Of a DNA stretch of 56,768 nt, positions 1-7,612 are shown in pieces. Source of the stretch: Bacteroidales bacterium (GTDB lineage: Bacteria; Bacteroidota; Bacteroidia; Bacteroidales; UBA1715); NCBI GenBank assembly GCA_016714605.1, contig JADKDL010000021.1, positions 1-56,768 on the forward strand, read 5' to 3'. The notes beneath the pieces were generated by a model. The model did not search any database and was not told the origin of the DNA. It saw only the letters and a list, made by a program, of their open reading frames with translations. Every line of letters begins with the position of its first letter. The first letter of the stretch is position 1. A program made the position numbers and the translations under genes.

Positions 1-764
1 AAAGGAATAGTGTTGTAAGAAAATTCTTTATTGTTTATATTATATTTAAAAACTTCCATTCTTTGATTAAAATCATAATCATTCAAATACATTGTATATA
101 TAGTATGGTCTGAGCCTTCAACTAAATTACCACTTACAACGTTTGTAAAATCATGAATTACTGCAAATATATTTGTTGCTGGGTCATATTGAAATAATAC
201 TCCTTTTTGATTAATACCGCCTTCGGTTGTCATACCATAAATTTTTCCATCAGAACCTAGAATGATATTTTGAGGATGTCTTCCTATTGCAAAATTAAAA
301 TCAACTATTTTATTTAAGGTATTATTTTTAATGTCATATTTAAAAAGACAAGATATTACAGCTCCCCATGGTGAACCAACTCCATAGATTATATCATCTT
401 TGCCTAAAACCATATCATTACAACCATGTAAAGCTTTATTAACAACAGTTAATGTTTTAGGGTTGAATTCATAAATTCCACCTCCACCACAACCATAACA
501 TGATTGGGTTGAGTAACCGTGAATGCCGTAAAAATTACCATTTGAAGCTAGTAACATTTTTTTTGATGGATAATAAGGTTTAGAATCGTAATTAAGGTCA
601 GGAAAATTATATTTAACTTCTAAGTTTTCTCCGTTTCCATCTGACTTGAATATAAGTCCTCTACCATTGGTTCCACCCGAATTTATTGTCCCCCAGAACT
701 CAGTTTGAGAAAAAATACTCGTTGATAGTACCAGTGCTACCAAAAATAAATAAATGTGTTTCAT
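1..764 (-). CDS. GloVer-repeat secreted protein, N-terminal part (runs off window)
   Basis: The minus strand is open from an ATG at 764 to the window edge (254 codons, no stop). The first 20 residues, MKHIYLFLVALVLSTSIFSQ, form a signal peptide. The rest carries repeats of the type LGSDGKIYGMTTEGG and FKYDIKNNTL, as in the GloVer tandem-repeat family (choice-of-anchor proteins, probably beta-propeller-like). It is a close paralogue of the complete gene at 1358-4499: signal peptide, first repeats and the 300 bases upstream are nearly the same. By analogy the missing end should carry approximately 100-residue repeats and a T9SS sorting domain, which is inference. The substrate is unknown. The family call is firm; the role is not. 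Confidence 0.8.
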   Translation of the reverse strand, partial: MKHIYLFLVALVLSTSIFSQTEFWGTINSGGTNGRGLIFKSDGNGENLEVKYNFPDLNYDSKPYYPSKKMLLASNGNFYGIHGYSTQSCYGCGGGGIYEFNPKTLTVVNKALHGCNDMVLGKDDIIYGVGSPWGAVISCLFKYDIKNNTLNKIVDFNFAIGRHPQNIILGSDGKIYGMTTEGGINQKGVLFQYDPATNIFAVIHDFTNVVSGNLVEGSDHTIYTMYLNDYDFNQRMEVFKYNINNKEFSYNTIP

Positions 765-1060
765 AAGCAATTTGTTTTTAAGTGATTAATAATTAATTGA
801 TTTTAAGTAATATATAAGTATGGCTTGCTTGTTACAAACCGGTTGTTTACAATTTTTTTATTTGTATGAATATTTTTTTGCTGTTTTAGCCCTAAAATGC
901 AAAAAGATTTTGCAATAATATGATATTTTGTTAATTCTGCAAAATTTTTATTGTTATATTTTGTTTTGTTGAATTTACAAAATTAATATGAGGTTATTGC
1001 GTTTTTCAAAATATCCATCTGTACCACCAGTAGGGGCAACCCTTGTGGTTGCCCTTTTTA
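765..1060. repeat. duplicated upstream region, copy 1
   Basis: This stretch is nearly identical to 4500-4795, from the bases next to the start codon through a shared CAAACCGGTTG box and a GCAATAATATGATATTTTG box to the GTAGGGGCAACC hairpin. Each copy lies directly upstream of a minus-strand GloVer gene, so the duplication took the promoter region with the gene. It also contains the 8-base palindrome AACCGGTT in both copies, a possible operator. Confidence 0.8.
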
Positions 1061-1260
1061 AATATTTATATTTTTGATTTTCAATAAAAAATATAACATG
1101 TAACCTATTGTGATTGCCCTTTTGTGTGTTTTTACACACAAAAACAGAAATATTTTCTTAAAACAGGCCAGAGGCCTTGAATACTAAGACGAAGCGAGGA
1201 CGCTTCGCCTAACGGGAAGCAAGAACGCTTCGTCTAACGGAGATGGCCTCTATCATACCT
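1029..1260. repeat. MITE-like palindromic repeat, degenerate copy
   Basis: It begins with a hairpin (GGGGCAACC, loop CTTGT, GGTTGCCC). A second, degenerate copy of the head hairpin sits near 1100-1125. An AAACAGGCCAGAGGCCTTGA block follows from 1162. Nested inverted repeats lie inside: AGAGGCC at 1170 with GGCCTCT at 1245, and AGACGAAGCG at 1187 with CGCTTCGTCT at 1226. The complete relative at 5907-6064 has cleaner ends. No coding capacity. Confidence 0.65.
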
Positions 1261-1270
1261 CAAAAAAAAA

Positions 1271-1300
1271 TAGAGCCACCGTTTGGTAGCTCTATTTTTT
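1271..1300 (-). terminator. terminator downstream of the GloVer/T9SS gene
   Basis: TAGAGCCACC and GGTAGCTCTA pair around a short loop, with A/T tracts on both sides (the A run at 1262-1270 reads as a T run on the minus strand). A closely similar hairpin follows the slyD-like gene at 6081-6110. Confidence 0.7.
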
Positions 1301-1310
1301 GTTCTTAAAA

Positions 1311-1343
1311 ATTGAGAAGGTGACTCAAGGTCACCCTCTCAAT
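1311..1343. repeat. palindrome next to the terminator
   Basis: ATTGAGAAGGTGAC at 1311-1324 pairs with GTCACCCTCTCAAT at 1330-1343, with one mismatch. It lies between the stop codon at 1358 and the terminator. The same arrangement recurs at 6122-6154. Confidence 0.65.
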
Positions 1344-1357
1344 GAGGTAAAATAAGT

Positions 1358-4300
1358 TTATTCTTTTATAAATTTCAAAAGTAAGGCTTCTGTAGTAGCA
1401 GAAGAAAGTTTTACAAAATAAAAGCCTTTCTCTAGCTGTGAAATGTTAATGCTTGAAACTTTTTGAGTCAAAGGCTGAGCTTTACTCACTTGACTACCTT
1501 TTACATCTACAATATAAGCAGTGTAGTTGTTTTCAAGATTTCCTACTTCAATATTTATTTCGTTTATTGCAGGGTTTGGAAACAAAGATGCAACTTCATT
1601 GTTTACTGTCGTAGTTACTATATTCTCATCAGAACTGTTAAATTGATTTTCTGCTGAAAGTATTTCGTCAGTTTCATTAAATTCTGTACCTGATTTCAGT
1701 GTAGATGGTATTGTAATAACACAAGAGTTTCCATACTTGCCATTGTGTATTTGTTATTCCCTTTACTCTAATTGAATAAAAGGTGCTATTTTCTTGACGG
1801 AAATCTTTTATATTTAAGTAAGGAGTTGTTGTTGTAATTGGATTTACATAAAAACCATCAATAGCATATATTTGCCATTCATATTTTAAAACACCTAAAA
1901 TTGGTGTACAGCTAATATTTTGATTTAAAGATGTAATTTCACTTCCACAATCTGTTTCTATTAATGAAATATCTGGGAATGCAGGTGTTGTAAGGCTACA
2001 TGCTGCACCAAATTCACCATCACCAGTGCTAAAAATTGGTTTTATTCTCACTTGATATGTTTTTCCGTATTCGGGTGTGAAAATAGCATTGAATTTTACA
2101 AAATAACTTGTAGCTGTATTGAATCTCTTAGGGTATATTGCACCAGTAGGAGAGGTTACTTCCCATTCATATCCTATAGCGTTAGGAATTTGATTGCAGA
2201 ATACGCTTTGGTTTAATGCAGTGAGCGTTATACCGCAATATTTTGATGTTAATGTTGTACCAGAAAAAATTACAGTACAAACAGAACCATAATTACCTGT
2301 TTTTGTGCTTGTTTTTGCTCTTACTCTTACTTCGTAGGTTTTATTATATTCAACCGTTAATATTAAAGCCAAAGTCATTGTGGTTGAACTTGAACCTTTT
2401 AGTTTTGTTCCTAGTATATTACCTGCTACATCTTTTACTTCCCATTCGTAATTGGTAGCTCCTAGTACTGTATTGCAAACCAATAGGTCATTGGGCGAAG
2501 AGAACGTTTTGTTGCAGTAGTTTTCTTGCAATGATGTAGTTGGAACTTCGGTAGGAGTCGAAATATTAAAACTTTCAGCATAAGCACCTTTTAAAGTACC
2601 AGAAACTCCTTTTATTCTAATTTTATAAGTACGTCCGTAGTCAATGCCGTTAATCATAGAAAGTTGAAAACTATTAGAATTGTTTCCTCTTAATTTTACT
2701 AAAACTTTATTGGTTACAGCATCGGTTACCTCCCATTGATAATCTGAAACACAAGGTAATTTGTCGCAATATATTGTAGTGTTCAATGCAGTAAGCTGCA
2801 TATTTCTATACGGCTCAGATAAACGGGTTGTCGGTATGGTTGCAGGAGTTGTAATTGTGCAAGATCCATCAGAATTTCCATAAGAATTATTGAAAACCGG
2901 TCTTACAGTTACGGTGTAAGTTCTGCCATATTCCAAAGTAGCTACCTTGTCAAGTCTTAGCGTACTTAAGTTTTTTATCACTATCTTTTTCCCACTTACG
3001 TTGTCAACAAAAGTATATTCATATTGAGTAGCCCCAGAAGTAGCTATACATTTAATTGATTCGGTTAGTGCATTGATTGTAATACCACAATAAGCAGTTT
3101 GTAGTTTCGATGTAGGAATAGTTTGCGGAGTAGTTATTTGGAACGCTTCTCCATATATTCCCCATGTATTATTAATTTTCGCTTTTACTTCTACCGAATA
3201 CTGCGTGTTGAATTTTATTCCAGCTTCTGCCGGATTGAGTATGTTTGAAGTCGTCGTTGTTTCATACGTAATTACTTCTGTACCGCTTGTAAATCTCCAC
3301 GTATAATTAGTTGCTCCTACAACGGCATCACATGCAATTGGACTAAATATTTTTTCTAAGGTTGTATTTCTGTATTGAGCTGATAGTTGGGTTTGAATTG
3401 GTAGTTCTTTGATGCTAAAGAAATTATTAGGAACCTGTTGGTTACTTTCACTTGATGTGTATTTAATTTTAACTTCATTAATTAGGGGGTTGTATTCAAA
3501 CAATACTAATTTTTGATAAAATAATAATCCAAACCCATAAACCATGTTATTATTTGCTTTAAATAGTATTGTAGGATGCATTATGTTGTGCTGGTCAAAA
3601 ATATCTATTTTTGAAATGGTATTTGTTGTAATATCATAATTTATTTCAGTATCTTGTCCATAGATGCAACCTGAAATATTAGATTCATTATATTTTACAA
3701 TTTCCAATAACATCCCCGTTGTGCTAGTGTTGAGTATCGTGGGAATAGTGCTGTATGAAAAATCATTATTATTGAGATTATATTTAAAAATTGTAAAATA
3801 CTCATTTTTATCGTTATCGTTGTAAGTTACTCCGTACATAGTATTATCAGAATCTAAAATAAGTCTTCCCCTTTGACCAGTACTTTCATAAATTATTGTG
3901 AAAGTATCTGTTTTTGGGTCGTATTTGCATAGATTAGTATAAGTTTGAACATAAATTTCCCCATCTAAACCTTTTAAAATTGTATGTGAACCATCCCCGT
4001 TTAAACCATTAAAATCGATAATAGTATTTATTTCATTTATCTCTGGATTGTACTTAAAAAAGCAACCTCTGTTATATTCACCACTATTTATAGTTATTCC
4101 ATAAATATTTCCATCTTCTCCTAAGACTAATTGTTTATTTTCAACAGAACCAAAATATTGCTCAGGAAAAAAAATCTTACCTTCTAATTTATAAGTTTTC
4201 GGATTAAATTGATAAATACCTCCACGACCGCATCCAGAACAACCACTTGCAAAGTTACCATAAAAATTTCCATCTGGAGCTAGAATCATATCTCCCATAG

Positions 4301-4499
4301 GATAAAATGGGGTTAATTCAGTGTTATTATACTTTGGAAAACTATATAAAATTGATAAATTATTTCCATTACCATCAGTTTTAAATATATATCCTGTGCC
4401 ATTTGCTCCTCCATACCTAGATGTCCCCCAAAACTCAGTTTGAGAATAAATACTCGTTGATAGTACCAGTGCTATCAATAATAAATAAATGTGTTTCAT
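1358..4499 (-). CDS. GloVer-repeat protein with T9SS type A sorting domain (one frameshift)
   Basis: ATG at 4499 is preferred over the in-frame TTG two codons upstream because it opens directly into the signal peptide MKHIYLLLIALVLSTSIYSQ. Residues of about 20-350 hold GloVer repeats. From about 370, six repeats of roughly 100 residues follow, each with a YCG start, a YEWEV core and a YGKTYxVRV segment. The main frame stops at 1677 after a nonsense tail. Shifting one base near 1740-1750 restores the conserved repeat end (NGKYGNSCVITIP) and leads into a type A T9SS sorting domain (FPNPAINEINIEV ... KGFYFVKL ... LLLKFIKE) that ends at 1358. The protein is therefore probably secreted through T9SS and anchored at, or released from, the cell surface. 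The frameshift may be a sequence error. Ligand unknown. Confidence 0.85.
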
Positions 4500-4795
4500 A
4501 AGCAATTTGTTTTTAAGTGATTAATAATTAATTGATTTTAAATAATATATAAGCATGGCTTGTGTGTTACAAACCGGTTGTTTACATTTTTTTTATATGT
4601 ATGAATATCATTTTGCTATTTTAGCCCTAAAATGCAAAATGATTTTGCAATAATATGATATTTTGTTAAATCTGCAAAATAATTATTGTTATTATTTGTT
4701 TTTTTGAATTAACAAAATGGATGTATGATTGTTGCGTTTTTCAAAATAGCCATCTGTTCATCCGGTAGGGGCAATCCTTGTGGTTGCCCTTTTGG
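4500..4795. repeat. duplicated upstream region, copy 2
   Basis: Near-identical to 765-1060 (see there). On the minus strand it holds TTTG at 4570-4573 and an AT-rich TATATATTA at about 4543-4551, a plausible but imperfect -33/-7 pair that would give a leader of about 35 bases. Confidence 0.8.
4764..4792. repeat. solo head hairpin of the MITE-like element
   Basis: GGTAGGGGCAATCC, a short loop and GGTTGCCCTTTT match the head of the complete element at 5907-6064. The rest of the element is missing. Confidence 0.6.
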
Positions 4796-4865
4796 TTTAT
4801 ATTTTTCATCTTCGCTACGCCTTAGCGTGCTCTATCAATCTCCCCGTCGCACAATATTTCTCGTA

Positions 4866-4907
4866 GAGACGCACGGACGTGCGTCTCATTATAAAACGTG
4901 CGTCTCA
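4866..4907. repeat. GAGACGCAC hairpin plus third arm
   Basis: GAGACGCAC at 4866 pairs with GTGCGTCTC at 4879-4887 around GGAC. The right arm is repeated at 4898-4907. Hairpins of this kind recur between genes in several phyla. The next 70 bases are AT-rich with no gene. Confidence 0.55.
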
Positions 4908-5011
4908 TAAAATTGTCTGAATCAAGATTTTTTGGATTAAAAGATTAACAAGATTTCTTTATGATTGCCCTATAATAAATATAATTTCACATTATAACCA
5001 TCTGTTCATCC

Positions 5012-5130
5012 GGTAGGGGCAACCCTTGTGGTTGCCCTTTTGTATGTTATTTATATACAAAAACACAAAATGTTTTCTTAAAACAGGCCAGAGGCCTTGA
5101 ATACTAAGACGAAGCGAGGACGCTTCGCTT
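5012..5130. repeat. MITE-like element, tail-truncated copy
   Basis: It shares the head hairpin (GGTAGGGGCAACCC...), the TATACAAAAACACAAAAT linker and the AAACAGGCCAGAGGCCTTGA block with the copies at 1029 and 5907. It stops after GACGCTTCGC, so it lacks the terminal inverted repeat on the right. Confidence 0.65.
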
Positions 5131-5181
5131 ATTAATGGATTAAATTATGTATGTAGTTTAATTATAATATAAAAAATGAAT

Positions 5182-5189
5182 TATCTTTG
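5182..5189 (+). promoter_or_regulatory. -7 box of the toxin-antitoxin operon
   Basis: TATCTTTG fits the Bacteroidota -7 consensus TAnnTTTG and lies 52 bases before the antitoxin ATG. No convincing -33 TTG was found at the usual distance. Confidence 0.5.
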
Positions 5190-5240
5190 TTTTAAGGCTA
5201 AATTGAAATTTAATATCTAATTTTCTTAATTTACCATATT

Positions 5241-5474
5241 ATGATAAAAACAATAGTAACCCCACAAAATAACTCAATTTGTTTAGCTATACCCAACAGA
5301 TATATTGGCAAAGAGATTGAAGTATTACTTTATGCAAAAGATGAGTTAATTTCGGAAGAGGTAAGCTCGAAAAAAACAATGGCCGACTTTACTGGAATTT
5401 TATCAGATAGCGACTACCTATCTTTAAAAAACAATACTGATCAAGCTCGTCAAGAATGGAACAGAGATATTTGA
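5241..5474 (+). CDS. VapB-like antitoxin (77 aa)
   Basis: A small protein directly upstream of a PIN-domain toxin gene, overlapping it by 19 bases. This is the usual layout of a type II toxin-antitoxin operon. The first 30 residues (MIKTIVTPQNNSICLAIPNR) look like a short beta-rich DNA-binding start. The C-terminal half, with FTGILSDSDYLSLKN, is probably the toxin-binding tail. The sequence does not let me assign an antitoxin subfamily, so the call rests mostly on position, size and overlap. Expression is probably self-repressed, as in other such operons (inference). Confidence 0.7.
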   Translation: MIKTIVTPQNNSICLAIPNRYIGKEIEVLLYAKDELISEEVSSKKTMADFTGILSDSDYLSLKNNTDQARQEWNRDI

Positions 5475-5836
5475 TTGATACTAATGTCATTATTGACAAC
5501 TTTGGAAATAAGCTAACTGAAAAAGGCAAAATGCTTTTGTACTCTGTAGATGTAATTATTTCTGCTGTAACTAAAATAGAATTATTGGGATGGATGAATG
5601 CTACCGAAATGCAATTGCTACCTTTGTATGCTTTTATAGACATTGCAACTATTTTACCAATTGATGATGCAGTTATAGAAAAAACTATAACTATTAGACA
5701 AACTAAAAAAATAGCCCTTGGAGATGCCATAATATCTGCAACCGCTCTTGTTCATAATCTAACAATTATATCTCGCAACACCTCCGATTTTAAAAATATT
5801 GACAATCTGATGGTCGTTAATCCTTATGAAGATTAG
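5456..5836 (+). CDS. VapC-like PIN-domain ribonuclease toxin
   Basis: A 126-residue PIN-domain protein of normal length. The acidic metal-binding residues are in place: Asp8 in LIDTNVIID, Glu42 in TKIELLG, Asp90 in ALGDAIISATAL and Asp111 in SRNTSDF. PIN toxins of this family cut RNA, often tRNA, when freed from the antitoxin. The target here cannot be read from sequence. The gene overlaps the antitoxin gene and the pair is flanked on both sides by MITE-like repeats (5012-5130 and 5907-6064), which suggests an acquired cassette (inference). The reading frame is intact, so the pair may be active. Confidence 0.9.
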   Translation: MEQRYLIDTNVIIDNFGNKLTEKGKMLLYSVDVIISAVTKIELLGWMNATEMQLLPLYAFIDIATILPIDDAVIEKTITIRQTKKIALGDAIISATALVHNLTIISRNTSDFKNIDNLMVVNPYED

Positions 5837-5906
5837 GTTTTGTTTCTTATTTTTTTATAATTCTCCAAAAACATCAAAAAGGTTTAATTTAACCATCTGT
5901 ACAACC

Positions 5907-6064
5907 GGTAGGGGCAACCCTGTGTGGTTGCCCTTTTGTATGTTATTTACATACATACAAAAACACAAAATATTTTCTTAAAACAGGCCAGAGGCCTTGA
6001 ATACTTAGACGAAGCGATGACGCTTCGCCTAACGGAGGACAGTCTAACAGAGATTGCCCCTACC
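5907..6064. repeat. MITE-like element with terminal inverted repeats, complete copy
   Basis: GGTAGGGGCAA at 5907-5917 is the exact reverse complement of TTGCCCCTACC at 6054-6064, giving 11-base terminal inverted repeats around 158 bases. The inside holds the head hairpin, an AT-rich linker, AGGCCAGAGGCCTT and GACGAAGCG...CGCTTCG inverted repeats. There is no gene in it. Partial relatives lie at 1029, 4764 and 5012. A non-autonomous mobile element is the most likely reading. No target-site duplication is obvious. Confidence 0.65.
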
Positions 6065-6080
6065 AAACCAACAAAAAAAA

Positions 6081-6110
6081 GAGAGCCACTTTTCAGTAGC
6101 TCTCTTTTTT
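6081..6110 (-). terminator. terminator downstream of the slyD-like gene
   Basis: GAGAGCCACT pairs with AGTAGCTCTC (one bulge), flanked by A and T runs. It is close in sequence to the hairpin at 1271-1300. Confidence 0.7.
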
Positions 6111-6121
6111 TATACTTGAAA

Positions 6122-6154
6122 ATTAACGGGGTGACTTAAAGTCACCCCGTTAAT
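6122..6154. repeat. near-perfect palindrome after slyD
   Basis: ATTAACGGGGTGACTT at 6122-6137 and AAGTCACCCCGTTAAT at 6139-6154 are perfect inverted arms of 16 bases. It lies 30 bases after the slyD stop codon. The counterpart at 1311-1343 has the same GGTGACT core. Confidence 0.7.
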
Positions 6155-6183
6155 GATATAATGTGAGTTTAATAGTCTACAAA

Positions 6184-6789
6184 CTAATGACAACCACAGC
6201 TACTGCCGCAACCGCCCGATTCACTACCACATTCGCTCTCTTCGCTTTCGCAACCTCCGCTACCACAACTGCAACCTCCGCCACAGCCTCCGCCGCCGCC
6301 CATGCCTTCCGGGTAACCTTGTTCTATCTCTTGCTCCGTAGCTTCTGCTATTTCTACCACTTCGCCTTCAAAATATAAGGTTTTTCCAGCCATTGGGTGG
6401 TTGAAGTCTAATAGAATCTCTTCTTCACCAACTTCTATCACCTTACCATTGAGTGGCATACCGTTATGATCTCTCATAGGTATTATGTTTCCTATTTGCA
6501 GTAGATCGTCTCTTAAAACGCCATCTACAATAAAAACATTTTTACTGAGTGAGATAATTGCATCTTTGTTTATCTCTCCGTACGCTACATTCGGATTAAG
6601 AGTAAATGCAAAACTAGCACCTGTTCCCAAACCTTTTATGTTTTCTTCAAATTTAGGAAGCAATTGCTGACTACCAAATAGAAATTTCAACGGTTTGTCG
6701 CTCGCCAATTGTTCTACTATTTCGCCCTCTTCATTGTCTAATTTCAAGGTGTATGTGAGCGATACTACTTTGTTCTCTGTTATTTTCAT
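6184..6789 (-). CDS. slyD: SlyD-like FKBP-type peptidyl-prolyl isomerase
   Basis: A 201-residue protein with the SlyD order: a split FKBP domain (KVVSLTYTLKLDNEEGEIVE, then LFGSQQLLPKFEENIKGLG), an inserted insert-in-flap chaperone domain at about residues 70-130, and the FKBP return strand (LDFNHPMAGKTLYFEGEVVE). The last 40 residues are Gly/Ser-rich with eight cysteines and a terminal CGCH, a metal-binding tail. Bacterial SlyD proteins are cytoplasmic folding helpers that also bind nickel and other metals. This tail uses Cys instead of the His-rich E. coli type. The ATG at 6789 starts directly at the conserved strand. Confidence 0.9.
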   Translation of the reverse strand: MKITENKVVSLTYTLKLDNEEGEIVEQLASDKPLKFLFGSQQLLPKFEENIKGLGTGASFAFTLNPNVAYGEINKDAIISLSKNVFIVDGVLRDDLLQIGNIIPMRDHNGMPLNGKVIEVGEEEILLDFNHPMAGKTLYFEGEVVEIAEATEQEIEQGYPEGMGGGGGCGGGCSCGSGGCESEESECGSESGGCGSSCGCH

Positions 6790-6892
6790 AATGATTATAT
6801 ATTAAAAAGATTCTATTGTTTTTGATTTATAAACTATTTTAGATATTTCTTTTTTGAATATTTTATTTTCAAATGCTTCAAAAATTCGGTTA

Positions 6893-6900
6893 CAAAGGTA
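6893..6900 (-). promoter_or_regulatory. -7 box upstream of slyD
   Basis: On the minus strand this reads TACCTTTG, a match to TAnnTTTG. It would give a leader of about 95 bases to the ATG at 6789. Confidence 0.45.
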
Positions 6901-7090
6901 ATCATATATTTAATTTATTTTAAAAGTGTTTTACTTAATTCTGCAAAGATGTCAGAGCTAAGGCTCCTATTTTATCATTTGTCATTTTTCTATGAAGATT
7001 ACAAAGCTAACGCTCCTTATTTACTTTTTAACTTTTTTTCTCCTGATGGTGCAAACTCTATGTCATTCAGTTAAGCCTTTCTTTATGGTA

Positions 7091-7273
7091 AAAGCCTGAA
7101 AGGCTTGAATTTGAATAGCCCCCAGTTTAAACTGGGGGGCAGATATCAATATGAGAAACAACCCTGAAAGGGTTGAATTATTTAAATATTCAACCCTTTC
7201 AGGGTTGTTTCTCCTGTGCTTTATCACCTCGGGTTATCACCCGAGGCTATTCATATTCAAGCCCTTCGGGCTT
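7091..7273. repeat. REP-like cluster of nested palindromes
   Basis: Outer arms: AAGCCTGAAAGGCTTGAATT at 7092 onward and, in reverse complement, AAGCCCGAAGGGCTTGAATA ending at 7273, both continuing into TGAATAGCC. Inside are a perfect 20-base palindrome CCCCCAGTTTAAACTGGGGG (7119-7138), a long hairpin (7153-7213) and CCTCGGG/CCCGAGG (7227-7246). The 823-base gap around it (6790-7612) holds no gene. Confidence 0.75.
7153..7213. repeat. perfect 26-base inverted repeat
   Basis: The arms at 7153-7178 and 7188-7213 are exact reverse complements around a 9-base AT loop. The core is AACCCTGAAAGGGTT. Any reading frame through it is an accident of the palindrome. Confidence 0.8.
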
Positions 7274-7473
7274 AACTTAATGACATTGAACTCGAACGAG
7301 CGTACTATAAACTCGAACTTGCATTATTACAATAAACCCAGTCCATTAAGTATAACCAATTAATTTTTTTTCTATTCAAAATTCAATAAATCTCCCTTTT
7401 TTGCATTTATTATTATTACTATGCAACTTTTTTTTATACCTTATAGTCTGCCATTTATAAATAGTTCTTACAG

Positions 7474-7507
7474 TTGTAGGAAATTAAATGAAAAAAAATT
7501 ATATTTG
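7474..7507 (+). promoter_or_regulatory. promoter of the RCC1/T9SS giant gene
   Basis: TTG at 7474-7476 and TATATTTG at 7500-7507 are separated by 23 bases, within the TTG-N17-23-TAnnTTTG pattern known from Flavobacterium. The leader would be about 100 bases to the ATG at 7613, or 200 to the ATG at 7715. Confidence 0.5.
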
Positions 7508-7612
7508 TTTATACGGCTTTTTTTGTAGGCAATGAAAAAAGACAATAAAAGCGGCGACTATTGAAAACTATTAAATAACGTAACATTAACTAACACTATA
7601 AAATACATTCTT

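Noticed and set aside
1186..1236. GAAGCGAGGACGCTTCG repeats as a CRISPR array
   Set aside because: No regular repeat-spacer spacing and no cas genes. They are inverted repeats of the MITE-like element.
4725..4910. A 61-codon plus-strand frame
   Set aside because: It covers repeat hairpins only. No start context or family resemblance.
6163..6378. A Thr/Ala-rich plus-strand frame of 71 codons
   Set aside because: It is antisense to the Gly/Cys-rich tail of the slyD-like gene and only reflects its skewed codons.
7151..7363. A 70-codon plus-strand frame
   Set aside because: It runs through the palindrome cluster and mirrors itself. Not protein-like.
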